A stretch of DNA of 64,000 nt. Source: an uncultured Lachnospiraceae bacterium. Lineage in GTDB: Bacteria; Bacillota; Clostridia; Lachnospirales; Lachnospiraceae. The stretch is taken from positions 1-64,000 of the forward strand of contig CATLAK010000017.1 in NCBI GenBank assembly GCA_949878435.1. Reading direction: 5' to 3'. The position numbers and the translations under genes were made by a program. The notes below the pieces were generated by a model. The model did not search any database. It was not told where the DNA came from and saw nothing but the letters and a program-made list of their open reading frames with translations. Of this stretch, positions 34,345 through 42,514 are shown in pieces. Within the stretch, counting starts at the first letter, position 1. Every line of letters starts with the position of its first letter.

Positions 34345-35738
34345 TTGACTCCTTCACGGGTATCTTCCAGAATGATTCCCTTATCAAGCAACTCGTTTCT
34401 GATTTCGTCAGCGCGCTTAAAGTTCTTCTCCTTGCGTGCCGCCTGACGCTCATTGATCAGAGCTTCAATATCACTGTCCAGCATTTCCTGCTTTTTCTCT
34501 ACGATAAGTCCGCAGATGTCGGAAAACATCACAATTTCTTCCTTTAATCTCTGCAAAAACTGGCGGCTGCACGGCTGCTTGGTATTGGTATTTGCAAACT
34601 TCACCAATTCAAAAATAGCCGCGATTGCATCTGCCGTATTGAAATCATCATCCATGGCTTTATCAAATTCAGCGATATAACCTTCTGCTTCCTGTGCCAG
34701 CTTTTCCTCGTCTTCACTCATTGTATCAGATGCTGCATTTTCAAGCAAATAGTTTAAGTTGGTGACACTGGTCACGATTCTCTCGTAACCGTTTTGTGCC
34801 GCCTCCATCAGCTCTGCGCTGAAATTCAAGGGACTCCTGTAATGGGCTGACAGCATGAAGAAGCGCAGCACCTGCAGGTCATATTTTTCGCTGATATCTC
34901 TTACCGTAAAGAAATTGCCGGCGGATTTTGACATCTTTCTGTTGTCGATATTTAAAAAGGCATTGTGCATCCAGTATTTTGCAAAGGGCTTGCCGTTTGC
35001 CGCCTCCGACTGGGCGATTTCGTTTTCGTGGTGGGGGAAGATCAGGTCCTCGCCGCCTGCATGAATATCAATTTCCTCTCCTAAATACTTCCTGCTCATC
35101 ACCGAACATTCGATATGCCACCCGGGACGGCCGTTGCACCAAGGGGATTCCCAATAAGGCTCTCCGTCTTTTTTGGGCTTCCAGAGGACAAAGTCAAGGG
35201 GGTCTTCCTTCTGATCTTCTCCTGTAACTAAGAGAGAACGGTTTCCGCCCTGCAGGTCGTCGATATTCTTGTGGGACAGCTTTCCGTAGCCTTTAAAGCT
35301 TCTGGTCCTGTAGTAGACCGTTCCGTCCTGTGCCACATATGCATGCCCTTTTTCAATCAACGTGCCGATCATATCCAGCATGCCGCAGATTTCTTCCGTC
35401 GCCTTGGGATGGGTGGTGGCGGGTTTGACGTTCATCGCCTGCATATCCTTTTTGCACTCTGCAATATAGCGCTCCGAGATGACCGACGCGTCAACGCCTT
35501 CCTCGATTGCCTTCTTGATGATCTTGTCATCCACGTCCGTAAAGTTTGATACAAAGTTCACTTCATATCCTTTGTGCTCCATATATCTTCTGACGGTGTC
35601 AAACACAATCATGGGGCGGGCATTCCCGATATGAATCAGATTGTACACGGTGGGACCGCATACATACATCTTTACCTTGCCTTCCTCTAAAGGCTCGAAC
35701 TCTTCTTTCCGTTTGGACAGTGTGTTGTAAATTTTCAT
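34329..35738 (-). CDS. cysS: Cysteinyl-tRNA synthetase
   Basis: Class I synthetase of 469 residues. HIGN (HIGH-type) occurs in YNLIHIGNARP, the Zn-binding Cys in MYVCGPTVYN and in the SVMSRK region, and KMSKSAGN is intact. ATG 35738 is used, with GGAGG close upstream; ATG 35750 is unlikely. No T-box is seen directly before it, only 75 bp to the yoeB-like stop, so it may be transcribed from the cysE T-box promoter through the toxin-antitoxin genes, or from an unseen promoter. Confidence 0.97.
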   Translation of the reverse strand: MKIYNTLSKRKEEFEPLEEGKVKMYVCGPTVYNLIHIGNARPMIVFDTVRRYMEHKGYEVNFVSNFTDVDDKIIKKAIEEGVDASVISERYIAECKKDMQAMNVKPATTHPKATEEICGMLDMIGTLIEKGHAYVAQDGTVYYRTRSFKGYGKLSHKNIDDLQGGNRSLLVTGEDQKEDPLDFVLWKPKKDGEPYWESPWCNGRPGWHIECSVMSRKYLGEEIDIHAGGEDLIFPHHENEIAQSEAANGKPFAKYWMHNAFLNIDNRKMSKSAGNFFTVRDISEKYDLQVLRFFMLSAHYRSPLNFSAELMEAAQNGYERIVTSVTNLNYLLENAASDTMSEDEEKLAQEAEGYIAEFDKAMDDDFNTADAIAAIFELVKFANTNTKQPCSRQFLQRLKEEIVMFSDICGLIVEKKQEMLDSDIEALINERQAARKEKNFKRADEIRNELLDKGIILEDTREGVKWKRA

Positions 35739-35812
35739 AATTTCCTCCATTCCAAAGCGTTTTACGCTCTTAAAACAAGTCTTTTCCTCCGACTTTGTAT
35801 CTATTTTCTTCG

Positions 35813-36076
35813 CTAATCCTCATAATGCCCTTTACATGCGATAATCCACAGATTACCGTTTTCATCAATATTATATACTAACCTGTTTTCCTTATCTATT
35901 CGTCTGCTCCACGCCTTTCGGTGTTTCAAAGGTTCAGGTTTTCCTATCCCACCTGATAATCCATTTCTTTCAATATCTTTCACTAAATCATTAATTTTTT
36001 TCAATGTCTTTTTATCTTGCATTTGCCAATATAAGTAATCATCCCATGCTCGATCGGACCATAGCTTATTCATCAT
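35813..36076 (-). CDS. yoeB: YoeB/Txe family toxin
   Basis: Ribosome-dependent mRNA interferase of the RelE fold, 87 residues. WSDRAWDDYLYW at the start, GKPEPLKHRKAWSRRIDKENRLVY in the middle and the ending CKGHYED are diagnostic, including the conserved C-terminal His and Tyr. It overlaps the antitoxin stop by 11 bp; either of two adjacent ATGs may be used. The pair sits between cysE and cysS, which are normally adjacent. Confidence 0.93.
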   Translation of the reverse strand: MMNKLWSDRAWDDYLYWQMQDKKTLKKINDLVKDIERNGLSGGIGKPEPLKHRKAWSRRIDKENRLVYNIDENGNLWIIACKGHYED

Positions 36077-36323
36077 CTTCTACCTCTATAAGTTCATGCT
36101 TCTGCCCTCTCCCTGAAGAAAGCTGGGCAATTCCACGGTCAATCATAGCAAGGTATTCTGCGTTCTGTGCTGCCTTCATTATCTGATTGTATTTTTCCAA
36201 GCTCAAAATAACAACATTTTTCTCATCCTTGCGTGTGACAATCACTGTTTCATTGTTATCTGTTGCTTCATCACAATATGTTTTTAAATTATTCCTAATG
36301 GTAGAGTAGTTCACTGCCAACAT
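36066..36323 (-). CDS. yefM: YefM/Phd family antitoxin
   Basis: 85 residues from ATG 36323. The N-terminal NYSTIRNNLKTYCDEATDNNETVIVTR is the Phd/YefM DNA-binding and dimerisation region; the acidic C-terminus neutralises YoeB. ATG 36323 has GGAAGG upstream and is preferred over the start at 36371, which would lie in the operator. It should repress its own operon, together with YoeB, at the TGTACA sites upstream. Confidence 0.92.
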   Translation of the reverse strand: MLAVNYSTIRNNLKTYCDEATDNNETVIVTRKDEKNVVILSLEKYNQIMKAAQNAEYLAMIDRGIAQLSSGRGQKHELIEVEDDE

Positions 36324-36340
36324 AATATCGCCTTCCTTTC

Positions 36341-36402
36341 TGTACAAATAATTGTTCAATTTATTGTACAATTATTGTATGTTAATATTATGCGCTTGTC
36401 AA
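36341..36402 (-). promoter_or_regulatory. yefM-yoeB promoter and TGTACA operators
   Basis: On the minus strand TTGACA (36397-36402), 17-bp spacer and TACAAT (36374-36379). Two palindromic TGTACA words (36365-36370 and 36341-36346), 24 bp apart, follow the -10 box. TGTACA is the known core of YefM-YoeB operators in E. coli, so autoregulation can be expected. Confidence 0.8.
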
Positions 36403-36440
36403 TAGATTCTATGAATTGCAAAATTAACAATTCTTAGAAT

Positions 36441-37139
36441 TTATGATTCGTCTTTCCTGATTACACTTTTGTTATCCTGCCTTGCAATCTCGCGCATTTT
36501 CCTCTCCAAATCAATAATCCTGTTGGTCAGTTCCGCGTTGGCATGGTGCAGGCTGCCTAAATCTTCCTTGATTGGGTCCGGCAGATTCACCTGATCAAGT
36601 TCCTCCTGGGGAAGCAGCTGGTTATTGCGCTTTACAACTCTGCCCGGGACACCGACTACCGTGGAATTAGGGGGCACCTCCTCCAATACCACACTCCCCG
36701 CTCCTATCTTAGAGTTATCTCCAATTTTAAATGATCCTAAAACTTTCGCGCCGGCACTGATCATCACATTATTTCCAATGGTGGGATGGCGCTTGCCCTG
36801 CTCTTTCCCTGTCCCTCCAAGGGTCACGCCCTGATAAAGGGTCACGTTATCTCCGATGATGGTCGTCTCGCCAATGATTACACCATTTCCATGATCGATA
36901 AAAAATCCTTTGCCAATCTGCGCACCGGGATGAATCTCAATCCCCGTCTTTCTCACGCCCCTCTGGGAAACCCACCTTGCCAGAAAATAATGCTTTTTCA
37001 GATACAGCTTATGGGCTAACCGATAATGCAGCATGACCTTAAAACTTGGGTAAAGAAAAACCTCCATAGAGGAATGGATTGCCGGATCACGCTGGCGGAT
37101 AACGGCAATCTCTTCTTTTATTTTACTTACAAATCCCAC
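36441..37139 (-). CDS. cysE: Serine O-acetyltransferase
   Basis: First step of cysteine synthesis: serine plus acetyl-CoA to O-acetylserine. 232 residues; left-handed beta-helix hexapeptide repeats from about 65 (IEIHPGAQIGKGFFIDHGNGVIIGE and later), with the catalytic Asp-His pair in FIDHGNG and GGTGKEQGKRHPTIG. The charged helical C-terminus after about 195 is longer than in the short form. Controlled by a cysteine T-box; a palindromic repeat is inserted between the T-box terminator and this gene. Confidence 0.95.
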   Translation of the reverse strand: MGFVSKIKEEIAVIRQRDPAIHSSMEVFLYPSFKVMLHYRLAHKLYLKKHYFLARWVSQRGVRKTGIEIHPGAQIGKGFFIDHGNGVIIGETTIIGDNVTLYQGVTLGGTGKEQGKRHPTIGNNVMISAGAKVLGSFKIGDNSKIGAGSVVLEEVPPNSTVVGVPGRVVKRNNQLLPQEELDQVNLPDPIKEDLGSLHHANAELTNRIIDLERKMREIARQDNKSVIRKDES

Positions 37140-37174
37140 AAAATCTCTCCTTTATCTGATTTCAAACCACCCTT

Positions 37175-37282
37175 AGCTCGTTGCTCGCAGAAGTGAAATA
37201 CCCCGCAGCAAGCTGCGGAGTATTTCACCCTCGCGGCAGTCGCCAAGGTCATGCAAGCATGACTTTGGCTCGTTGCTCGCGG
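37175..37282. repeat. Palindromic interspersed repeat in the cysE leader
   Basis: A ~108-bp unit bounded by direct copies of GCTCGTTGCTCGC (37176-37188 and 37268-37280). Inside are two hairpins: GTGAAATAC..GTATTTCAC with a GCAGC core (37193-37228) and CCAAGGTCATGC/GCATGACTTTGG (37243-37268). The layout resembles REP/MITE-type intergenic repeats of Clostridia. It lies between the T-box terminator and the cysE ribosome binding site and adds two strong stems to the mRNA. Confidence 0.8.
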
Positions 37283-37283
37283 G

Positions 37284-37329
37284 AATAAAAAAGATAACTT
37301 CTCCCTATTTGTTTAGAGACGAAGTTATC
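37284..37329 (-). terminator. T-box terminator hairpin
   Basis: On the minus strand GGATAACTTC pairs with GAAGTTATCT and is followed by T6. The left arm overlaps the antiterminator side that contains the T-box sequence. Confidence 0.9.
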
Positions 37330-37540
37330 CGTGGTTCCACTCTACTTAGAGGCATGCTGCCTCCGCTTATTGCACGTAACGTGTGAATACGTGTCATGCT
37401 ACTTCATTCGCAGGACCTGCTCCCGGATGCACTTCTATGATCCTCATTCCAGGAATGCTTCCAGCCGCCGGCATTCCCTCTCTGCGCAAATGGCATCAAA
37501 ATCTGATGCTGGACCATATACTCTTTCCGTTCCTTGCATT
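37284..37540 (-). promoter_or_regulatory. T-box riboswitch, cysteine-specific, upstream of cysE
   Basis: On the minus strand the leader has Stem I (GGAACGGAAAGAGTA, then TATGGTCC pairing with GGATCATA), the distal AGAGAGGG and GCTGGAA elements, the specifier loop GAAGTGCA with TGC (Cys) at 37429-37431, the T-box AGAGTGGAACCACGG and a terminator. Uncharged tRNA-Cys should pair with the specifier and the T-box bulge and allow transcription of cysE. Confidence 0.93.
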
Positions 37541-37633
37541 TATCTTATATTCTACTGATGACTTGAAAACAGAAAATCTTTTTACATTATCAGCATATTC
37601 AAAAGGGATGGTTTTGTCAACTGGATTTTGAAA

Positions 37634-38875
37634 TTAATTATATTGTTTCATAGTAAGTTTGATAATGCCATATTTCCACTGATTATTTATAACATTGGAT
37701 ATCCATACATAATCACCGCATATACCGTCTACATAATCAAAAACAGGCTCCAGGCGCTGTTTCCCATCAATTCCCACTAATCCATATTTTTTATCCTTCA
37801 TGGAAGAATCTGTATAAGTATATGCCGGAATTGCATCATGCGCATCATCATATACAAGTGAACTTAAGAAAAATTCAGATTCATGCCCATTAAACAACCA
37901 GTTTCCCTCTTCATCAATCACACCATAAAAGTCATCTGATACAAATGCCATTCCGTTATGAAATTCTCCTACCCACGGCATGCGCCCTTCCACAGCCATA
38001 TAAGGATAAAAGTCTATCACTACTTCGCCTTTTGGGTTAATATATGCCCATGCATCCATATAGCCTTCTAAATATTTGTTCTGTTTAACTGCTGCCTTAC
38101 CTTCGCTAAAACTGCCTGCATCGTCATATATTAAGGGAATTATCGTCTGACCGCTCTGATTGATAAATCCCCATTTTCCATTCTTCATTACTGCTGCTGC
38201 ATTCTCTGAAAAGTCCTTAACTTGAGAATACTCGCATTCCGCAATTATATTTCCTGCTTTATCAATGAATCCCCACTTATCTCCTTTTCTGACTGCTGCA
38301 CATCCTTCCTTAAAGTCTCTGACTTCATCGTATATGCATGTGACTGCATCTTTTCCCTTAGAATTTATAAATCCCCATTTATCCTTTAGTTTCACAGCTG
38401 CCATCCCTTCATAAAACAAATGCACTTCCTCAAACTTACAGGCTATTATCACCCTTCCCTCTTCATTGATGTATCCCCATTTCCCATTTATTTTCACTGG
38501 TCCCTTAGATTCCCGAAAACATTTTACTTCTTGAAACACGGCATCTGTAATTTTTTCACCATTCAGATTTATATAGAAGCATTTTCCATCATTTTGAACG
38601 CACGCAATGCCTTCGCTGTATTTTCCTATTGCATCATACTCCTGTGTAAAAACAAACTCTTTTTCTGAATCTATAATGCCGTATTTTCCATTACTTTTTT
38701 TCACAGCTATAAGATCCTCATTTAGGAAAAAACAGTCTTCATATTCTTCAGGTTTCACAATCCATTCCCAATCATATTCCCAGTTCTCATCATTTAAATC
38801 ATTTTTAACTCCATTCCCGCAAAATACAAATGCCAATACTATTAACATTACTGCTGTATTCAATTTCACAATCAA
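37634..38875 (-). CDS. WG-repeat protein, exported or membrane-anchored
   Basis: 413 residues. A hydrophobic N-terminus (about 5-20, ending FVFCGNG, a possible but unusual lipobox) is followed by at least six WG repeats, with units such as NGKWGYINEEGRVIIACKF, KDKWGFINSKGK, GDKWGFIDKAGN and NGKWGFINQSGQ. WG repeats form beta-rich modules of unknown ligand, common in Bacteroidetes and Clostridia. More AT-rich than the housekeeping genes. It lies 33 bp after a decayed PAAR-like/lysozyme gene on the same strand; a link to that effector-like gene is possible but unproven. Confidence 0.8.
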   Translation of the reverse strand: MIVKLNTAVMLIVLAFVFCGNGVKNDLNDENWEYDWEWIVKPEEYEDCFFLNEDLIAVKKSNGKYGIIDSEKEFVFTQEYDAIGKYSEGIACVQNDGKCFYINLNGEKITDAVFQEVKCFRESKGPVKINGKWGYINEEGRVIIACKFEEVHLFYEGMAAVKLKDKWGFINSKGKDAVTCIYDEVRDFKEGCAAVRKGDKWGFIDKAGNIIAECEYSQVKDFSENAAAVMKNGKWGFINQSGQTIIPLIYDDAGSFSEGKAAVKQNKYLEGYMDAWAYINPKGEVVIDFYPYMAVEGRMPWVGEFHNGMAFVSDDFYGVIDEEGNWLFNGHESEFFLSSLVYDDAHDAIPAYTYTDSSMKDKKYGLVGIDGKQRLEPVFDYVDGICGDYVWISNVINNQWKYGIIKLTMKQYN

Positions 38876-38908
38876 TATTTTTCCTTTCCCCTTTTATCAC
38901 AAATGCAA

Positions 38909-39829
38909 TCATCTTGCTTCATCTAATATAAATATCTCTGCTTCTTGTGTTCTTCTATCCTTGTAATCGTACTTAATATTTGCGCCTTTACTTTCAATAA
39001 ATAATTTGATAATAACCTTATCCTCGTAATGCCCATTTTCTTTTATGATATAGTCTTTTAGTATTTTTCTTGCTTCTGCTCTCACTTCATATTCACCACC
39101 TTTATCCTTCCATGAATTATATGCATCATCAGTAAAAACAAAGGCTCCATTTGAATAAAAATAACTAAATAATGCGTCATATTGATTCTGATTAATGTCC
39201 AATGGTTTTTCACTATTTCCGTAACCCACGCCATTTATAAACCCTTCCACTGCTTGAGTAATACCCTTTTTATCTGCTGCTAAATCAATACTTTCTTTTA
39301 CCTCTTGCTCCGTCAAATCTCTTTTTACTTGAATATTCCCATAATCATCAACCTCAAAATATCTTGCAAACGATTCAGGATCACTGTCTTTCGTAAAATC
39401 ATAACCATATCCAGCTGTAAATGACCCGTCACTATTTATCCTTGGAGTTATAAAAGGTCTTCCTTCTAATTTCATAATCAATAAACGCGTAGAATCCTGA
39501 AGCGCAACTTTTCTATTAATTTGCACATCAAATTCTTGTCCCGAACTAACCGGATAGATTAATCCTCCATGCCTGCAAAACAATACTGATGTCATATTAA
39601 TTCCGGGCAGCAATCCTTTTTCGTCATCAATAAAATTAAAATACGGTACCTTTGATGGGAAGTTTTCCCACGCATCATTCAAATCCATTAATGCTCTATA
39701 AGTTCCTCTGGATTCACACAAATGATCAGAAAGCAATCTTGCTTTCTCCTCTTTACTATATGGTGGATTTTCACAATTACAACAAAATGGAACAATGTTC
39801 TTATTGATTTTACAATCTGCCCTCCCTTC
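38909..39829 (-). pseudogene. Truncated PAAR-like (DUF4280) and GH24 lysozyme-like gene
   Basis: The intact frame begins with TTG at 39736, but the same frame continues upstream to 39829 with plausible coding sequence (NKNIVPFCCNCENPPYSK) and no ATG/GTG/TTG before a TGA and, further, a TAG. The part up to SVLFCRHGGLIYPVSSGQE resembles the C-terminal half of DUF4280/PAAR-like spike-tip domains. From about residue 85 of the TTG frame, MKLEGRPFITPRINSDGSFTAGYGYDF and NQNQYDALFSYFYSNG match the GH24 muramidase fold, including the catalytic Glu. So a cargo-tip plus lysozyme effector seems to have lost its start. Another interpretation is a functional lysozyme from TTG. Confidence 0.6.
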
Positions 39830-39904
39830 TCACTCCACTTTCTATTCAAAGTCACTACAGACAATTGGACGGCATTTCATAAAAAATCTTTTTACTTGAA
39901 AATG

Positions 39905-40390
39905 TTACAAATCCTTCAGATAAAAAGCATCGCAAGTATAATGCCCGGTATCCACTACTTGATCCTTAATACGGTAAAAGCCATGTTTCTCATAAAATTT
40001 CTGCGCTGCAATCATATTTCCAAAGGTCTCAAGATAGCATTGGCGATAATATTTCTCTGCATAGGCAAGCGCTGTCTGCAAGAGCTGATGGGCAGTTCCT
40101 GTTCCCCGGGCTTCGGGCAGGCAGTACATTTTTTGAAGTTCGCATACTCCCGGTGTCTCTTCAAAAGAACCTATGCCTACGCCTCCTACAAGCTTTCCAT
40201 CGGCATCCTCTGCCACCCAATAACGATTGCCCTCTGTGCTGTAAACCTGTGAGAACCTGCCTAGATATGGGTCTGTCCACGCACAGCCCTCATGGTCTGC
40301 GCCAAATTCTATCAAGCAGTATCTTATAATTTTTTCTACTGCCTGATTGTCTCTTTCTTCTATTTCTCTTATGTGGTATTTCATCGACAT
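39905..40390 (-). CDS. GNAT family acetyltransferase (a)
   Basis: 161 residues; acetyl-CoA loop in ELQKMYCLPEARGTGTAHQLLQTAL and the C-terminal MIAAQKFYEKHGF are typical of GNAT enzymes. ATG 40390 follows GGAG. No partner nearby reveals the substrate. Confidence 0.88.
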   Translation of the reverse strand: MSMKYHIREIEERDNQAVEKIIRYCLIEFGADHEGCAWTDPYLGRFSQVYSTEGNRYWVAEDADGKLVGGVGIGSFEETPGVCELQKMYCLPEARGTGTAHQLLQTALAYAEKYYRQCYLETFGNMIAAQKFYEKHGFYRIKDQVVDTGHYTCDAFYLKDL

Positions 40391-40502
40391 CTATTTTTCT
40401 CCAATTATAATCACATGGTTACTTGCACCGAGAATCGACTGTTCGCGGCACACGCTGTAATGGCAGTTGCACCAGATTTCAAATTTCCTTCCATCTGCCG
40501 CT

Positions 40503-40730
40503 CTACCTTTTAACAATCCACCGCCCATTTCTATTTGAGCCTTCTCGTTCAAGCATGCCTTGTTCCTGTAATTCCTTTATCGCATTTTGTATCTGCTTCC
40601 TGCTTAAATCCAATGCATCCATAAGCATGGTCTGCGTCATTATAGGTTTTTTCTCTAAAAGCTCTAATATTTTCTGCCTTTTTTCGGCTCCTTTTTTCGG
40701 CTCCTTTTCGGCTCCTTTTTGGCTCTTCTT
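40503..40730 (-). pseudogene. Winged-helix C-terminal fragment of an AlbA_2/ATP-binding family protein
   Basis: A 75-codon frame ends with TAG at 40503-40505 and is closed upstream by TGA at 40731-40733, with no start codon before mid-helix. The last ~56 residues (KILELLEKKPIMTQTMLMDAL, then SRKQIQNAIKELQEQGMLERE and GRWIVKR) are a clear winged HTH like the C-terminus of Schlafen/AlbA_2 regulators. Before it are four copies of an AAGGAGCCGAAA-type repeat that encode a basic linker and probably caused the frame loss. The N-terminal domains are missing. A different frame here (40549-40755) is a shadow. Confidence 0.6.
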
Positions 40731-40779
40731 TCAAAAACGCCTCCTGCACAAACAATCTTGATATATGATTTTGATTTAT

Positions 40780-41385
40780 TTACAGCTCTTCCGCCTTATA
40801 TACAGCATAGCCTTCATAATAATAACTGTTGTCAATACCTTTCATGTAAATTTCTCTATCATCAACCTTGTCCGTCAATGCATGTTTTAAAATATACTTT
40901 ATTTCAATATCTTTTATCGGGCTTCTTTCCATCGCCATCAGGTAATCATCTTTATCGACTAAACTCCAATCAATTACCAAATTCAACTCTTTTTTCAACA
41001 TGAAATCAAGCCATATTCTTGTGCTGCGGCCATTGCCTTCACGAAACGGGTGTGCAACATTCATTTCCACATACTTTTCTATAATCTCATCAAAAGTTGA
41101 TTGCGGCATCTTTTCAATATTTTCTATCGCCGCCTGTAAATACATAGCTGATGCAAATCTGAAATTGCCTTTTACAATATTGACATCTCTGACTTTTCCA
41201 GCAAAATCATATATCTGTTCAAACAGATACTTGTGAATTGCAGCCAGCATGTGAAAGGTTCCTGCCTCATAAGTATTTAAATAATCACTTTCAAATAATT
41301 CAACCGCTTTTTTCTTGCTTACTTTTTCTTCCATTCTTGCTAATTCGGCAGAATCATTGATTCCAAGTTTATTTTTTAGGGTCAT
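40780..41385 (-). CDS. Fic/DOC family protein, class III
   Basis: 201 residues. The Fic core [13 protein letters not shown] (catalytic H112) is complete, so AMPylation or a related transfer is expected. The C-terminal SYYYEG (187-192) fits the inhibitory motif S/T-x-x-x-E-G/N of class III Fic proteins, which hold themselves inactive; no separate antitoxin is needed. The N-terminal [21 protein letters not shown] is common in this group. Located after a winged-helix remnant on the same strand. Confidence 0.92.
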   Translation of the reverse strand: MTLKNKLGINDSAELARMEEKVSKKKAVELFESDYLNTYEAGTFHMLAAIHKYLFEQIYDFAGKVRDVNIVKGNFRFASAMYLQAAIENIEKMPQSTFDEIIEKYVEMNVAHPFREGNGRSTRIWLDFMLKKELNLVIDWSLVDKDDYLMAMERSPIKDIEIKYILKHALTDKVDDREIYMKGIDNSYYYEGYAVYKAEEL

Positions 41386-41627
41386 AAAATTTTCCTTTCA
41401 GCTACGATATACAATCAATGCAGAGATAACGCTGCGGCATCAAGCAACTTTATTTTCATAAAAACAATTATATCATCTGCCTTTTTTATTGGCAATCGGG
41501 GCTTTTAAATCGAGACTTTTAGGACTTTTAGCTTTTCGGAATATCCAAACAAAACGTTTATTCAAAATATCAAGCCGTCTAAGCTGCACTCTGATATAAT
41601 GGTCTTACGATATCGAAGGGGGGATAT

Positions 41628-42428
41628 ATGATGCAGAATCTTGAACTTTTAATGCTGGCGCTGAAATATATAGAAGTTCATCTATGCGGCGAGCTCAAAA
41701 CCGAAGACATCGCCGCCTACTGCTTCTGCTCAAAATCCACCCTTGAAAAATTATTCCGCGGTGTGCACGACATTTCCATACATGAGTACATTGTCCGCAG
41801 GAGGATGATGCTGGCGGCAAAGCAGTTATCCAGCCAGCCGCAAAAATCCATTCTGGACATTGCGCTGGAATATGGCTACAGCACCCACGAATCCTTTGCA
41901 CGTGCATTTGAACAAATCTGGAACTGTAAACCTTCTGAATTTCGCACGGCGAAATATACAGAACTATTTCCGAGGTTAAATGTACCTCCACTAGAAGGAG
42001 ACCTTTATATTATGCAGAGAAGACATGTAGATATCAGCGAGTTATATGATTTATTCATGGAAAGAAAAGAATGCGTTTTTGTCCTTTGCGACATCAGGGA
42101 TCTGATATCCATCAATGCGATATCCCGAAAAGCAGGCGATTTGGCGATTTTAGAGCAGATGCGCCGCATGACGGCAGCATCCGGTGAAGAAGATATCGTA
42201 TTCCGCATCGGCGGAGACGAATTCTGCATTCTGACTGCCAGCACCGATACAGCATACGCACAGCAGATCGCGGAAAATCTCCGTGAGATGAACGGACAGA
42301 CTTTTTCCTATGAAGCGCAGGAAATACCGTTGACGCTTCATGTAACAACCGCAAACCTAAAAGAATGCCGGCGGTACGAAGAGGTATTCGCCGGACTTCA
42401 CAACGCAATCAAAGAATGTAAAGTGTAA
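41628..42428 (+). CDS. AraC-type regulator fused to a GGDEF domain
   Basis: 266 residues. Residues 1-110 are an AraC/XylS double helix-turn-helix (LKTEDIAAYCFCSKSTLEKLFR, then SILDIALEYGYSTHESFARAFEQIWNCKPSEFR). Residues about 148-260 form a short GGDEF domain: FVLCDIRDLISINAISRKAGDLA and RIGGDEFCIL, with GGDEF intact at 195-199. The order, DNA-binding first and cyclase last, is unusual; AraC domains are usually C-terminal. It could sense c-di-GMP or GTP, make c-di-GMP or be a degenerate sensor. Divergent from the fic gene; a TATAAT box lies about 40 bp upstream. Confidence 0.85.
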   Translation: MMQNLELLMLALKYIEVHLCGELKTEDIAAYCFCSKSTLEKLFRGVHDISIHEYIVRRRMMLAAKQLSSQPQKSILDIALEYGYSTHESFARAFEQIWNCKPSEFRTAKYTELFPRLNVPPLEGDLYIMQRRHVDISELYDLFMERKECVFVLCDIRDLISINAISRKAGDLAILEQMRRMTAASGEEDIVFRIGGDEFCILTASTDTAYAQQIAENLREMNGQTFSYEAQEIPLTLHVTTANLKECRRYEEVFAGLHNAIKECKV

Positions 42429-42452
42429 CAGCGCAATCTTATTTTATCATCT

Positions 42453-42486
42453 TATTCCGGATTCCCAACACATGGAATCCGGAATA
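42453..42486. terminator. Strong hairpin between convergent genes
   Basis: TATTCCGGATTCC pairs perfectly with GGAATCCGGAATA (13 bp, 8-nt loop). U-tracts are poor on both sides. It probably ends transcripts of the AraC-GGDEF gene and of the gene on the minus strand. Confidence 0.65.
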
Positions 42487-42514
42487 TATTGGTTTGTAAT
42501 TCTTTCTATTCCAG

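Noticed and set aside
39830-39904. Upstream exon-like piece MKCRPIVCSDFE in frame with the PAAR-like remnant
   Set aside because: It is in frame but separated by TAG and TGA and too short to match to the missing N-terminal domain; kept only as a hint of decay.
40549-40755. 68-codon frame with basic repeats before the fic gene
   Set aside because: It covers the repeat linker in one frame but leaves the winged-helix coding frame; the homologous protein is in the other frame.
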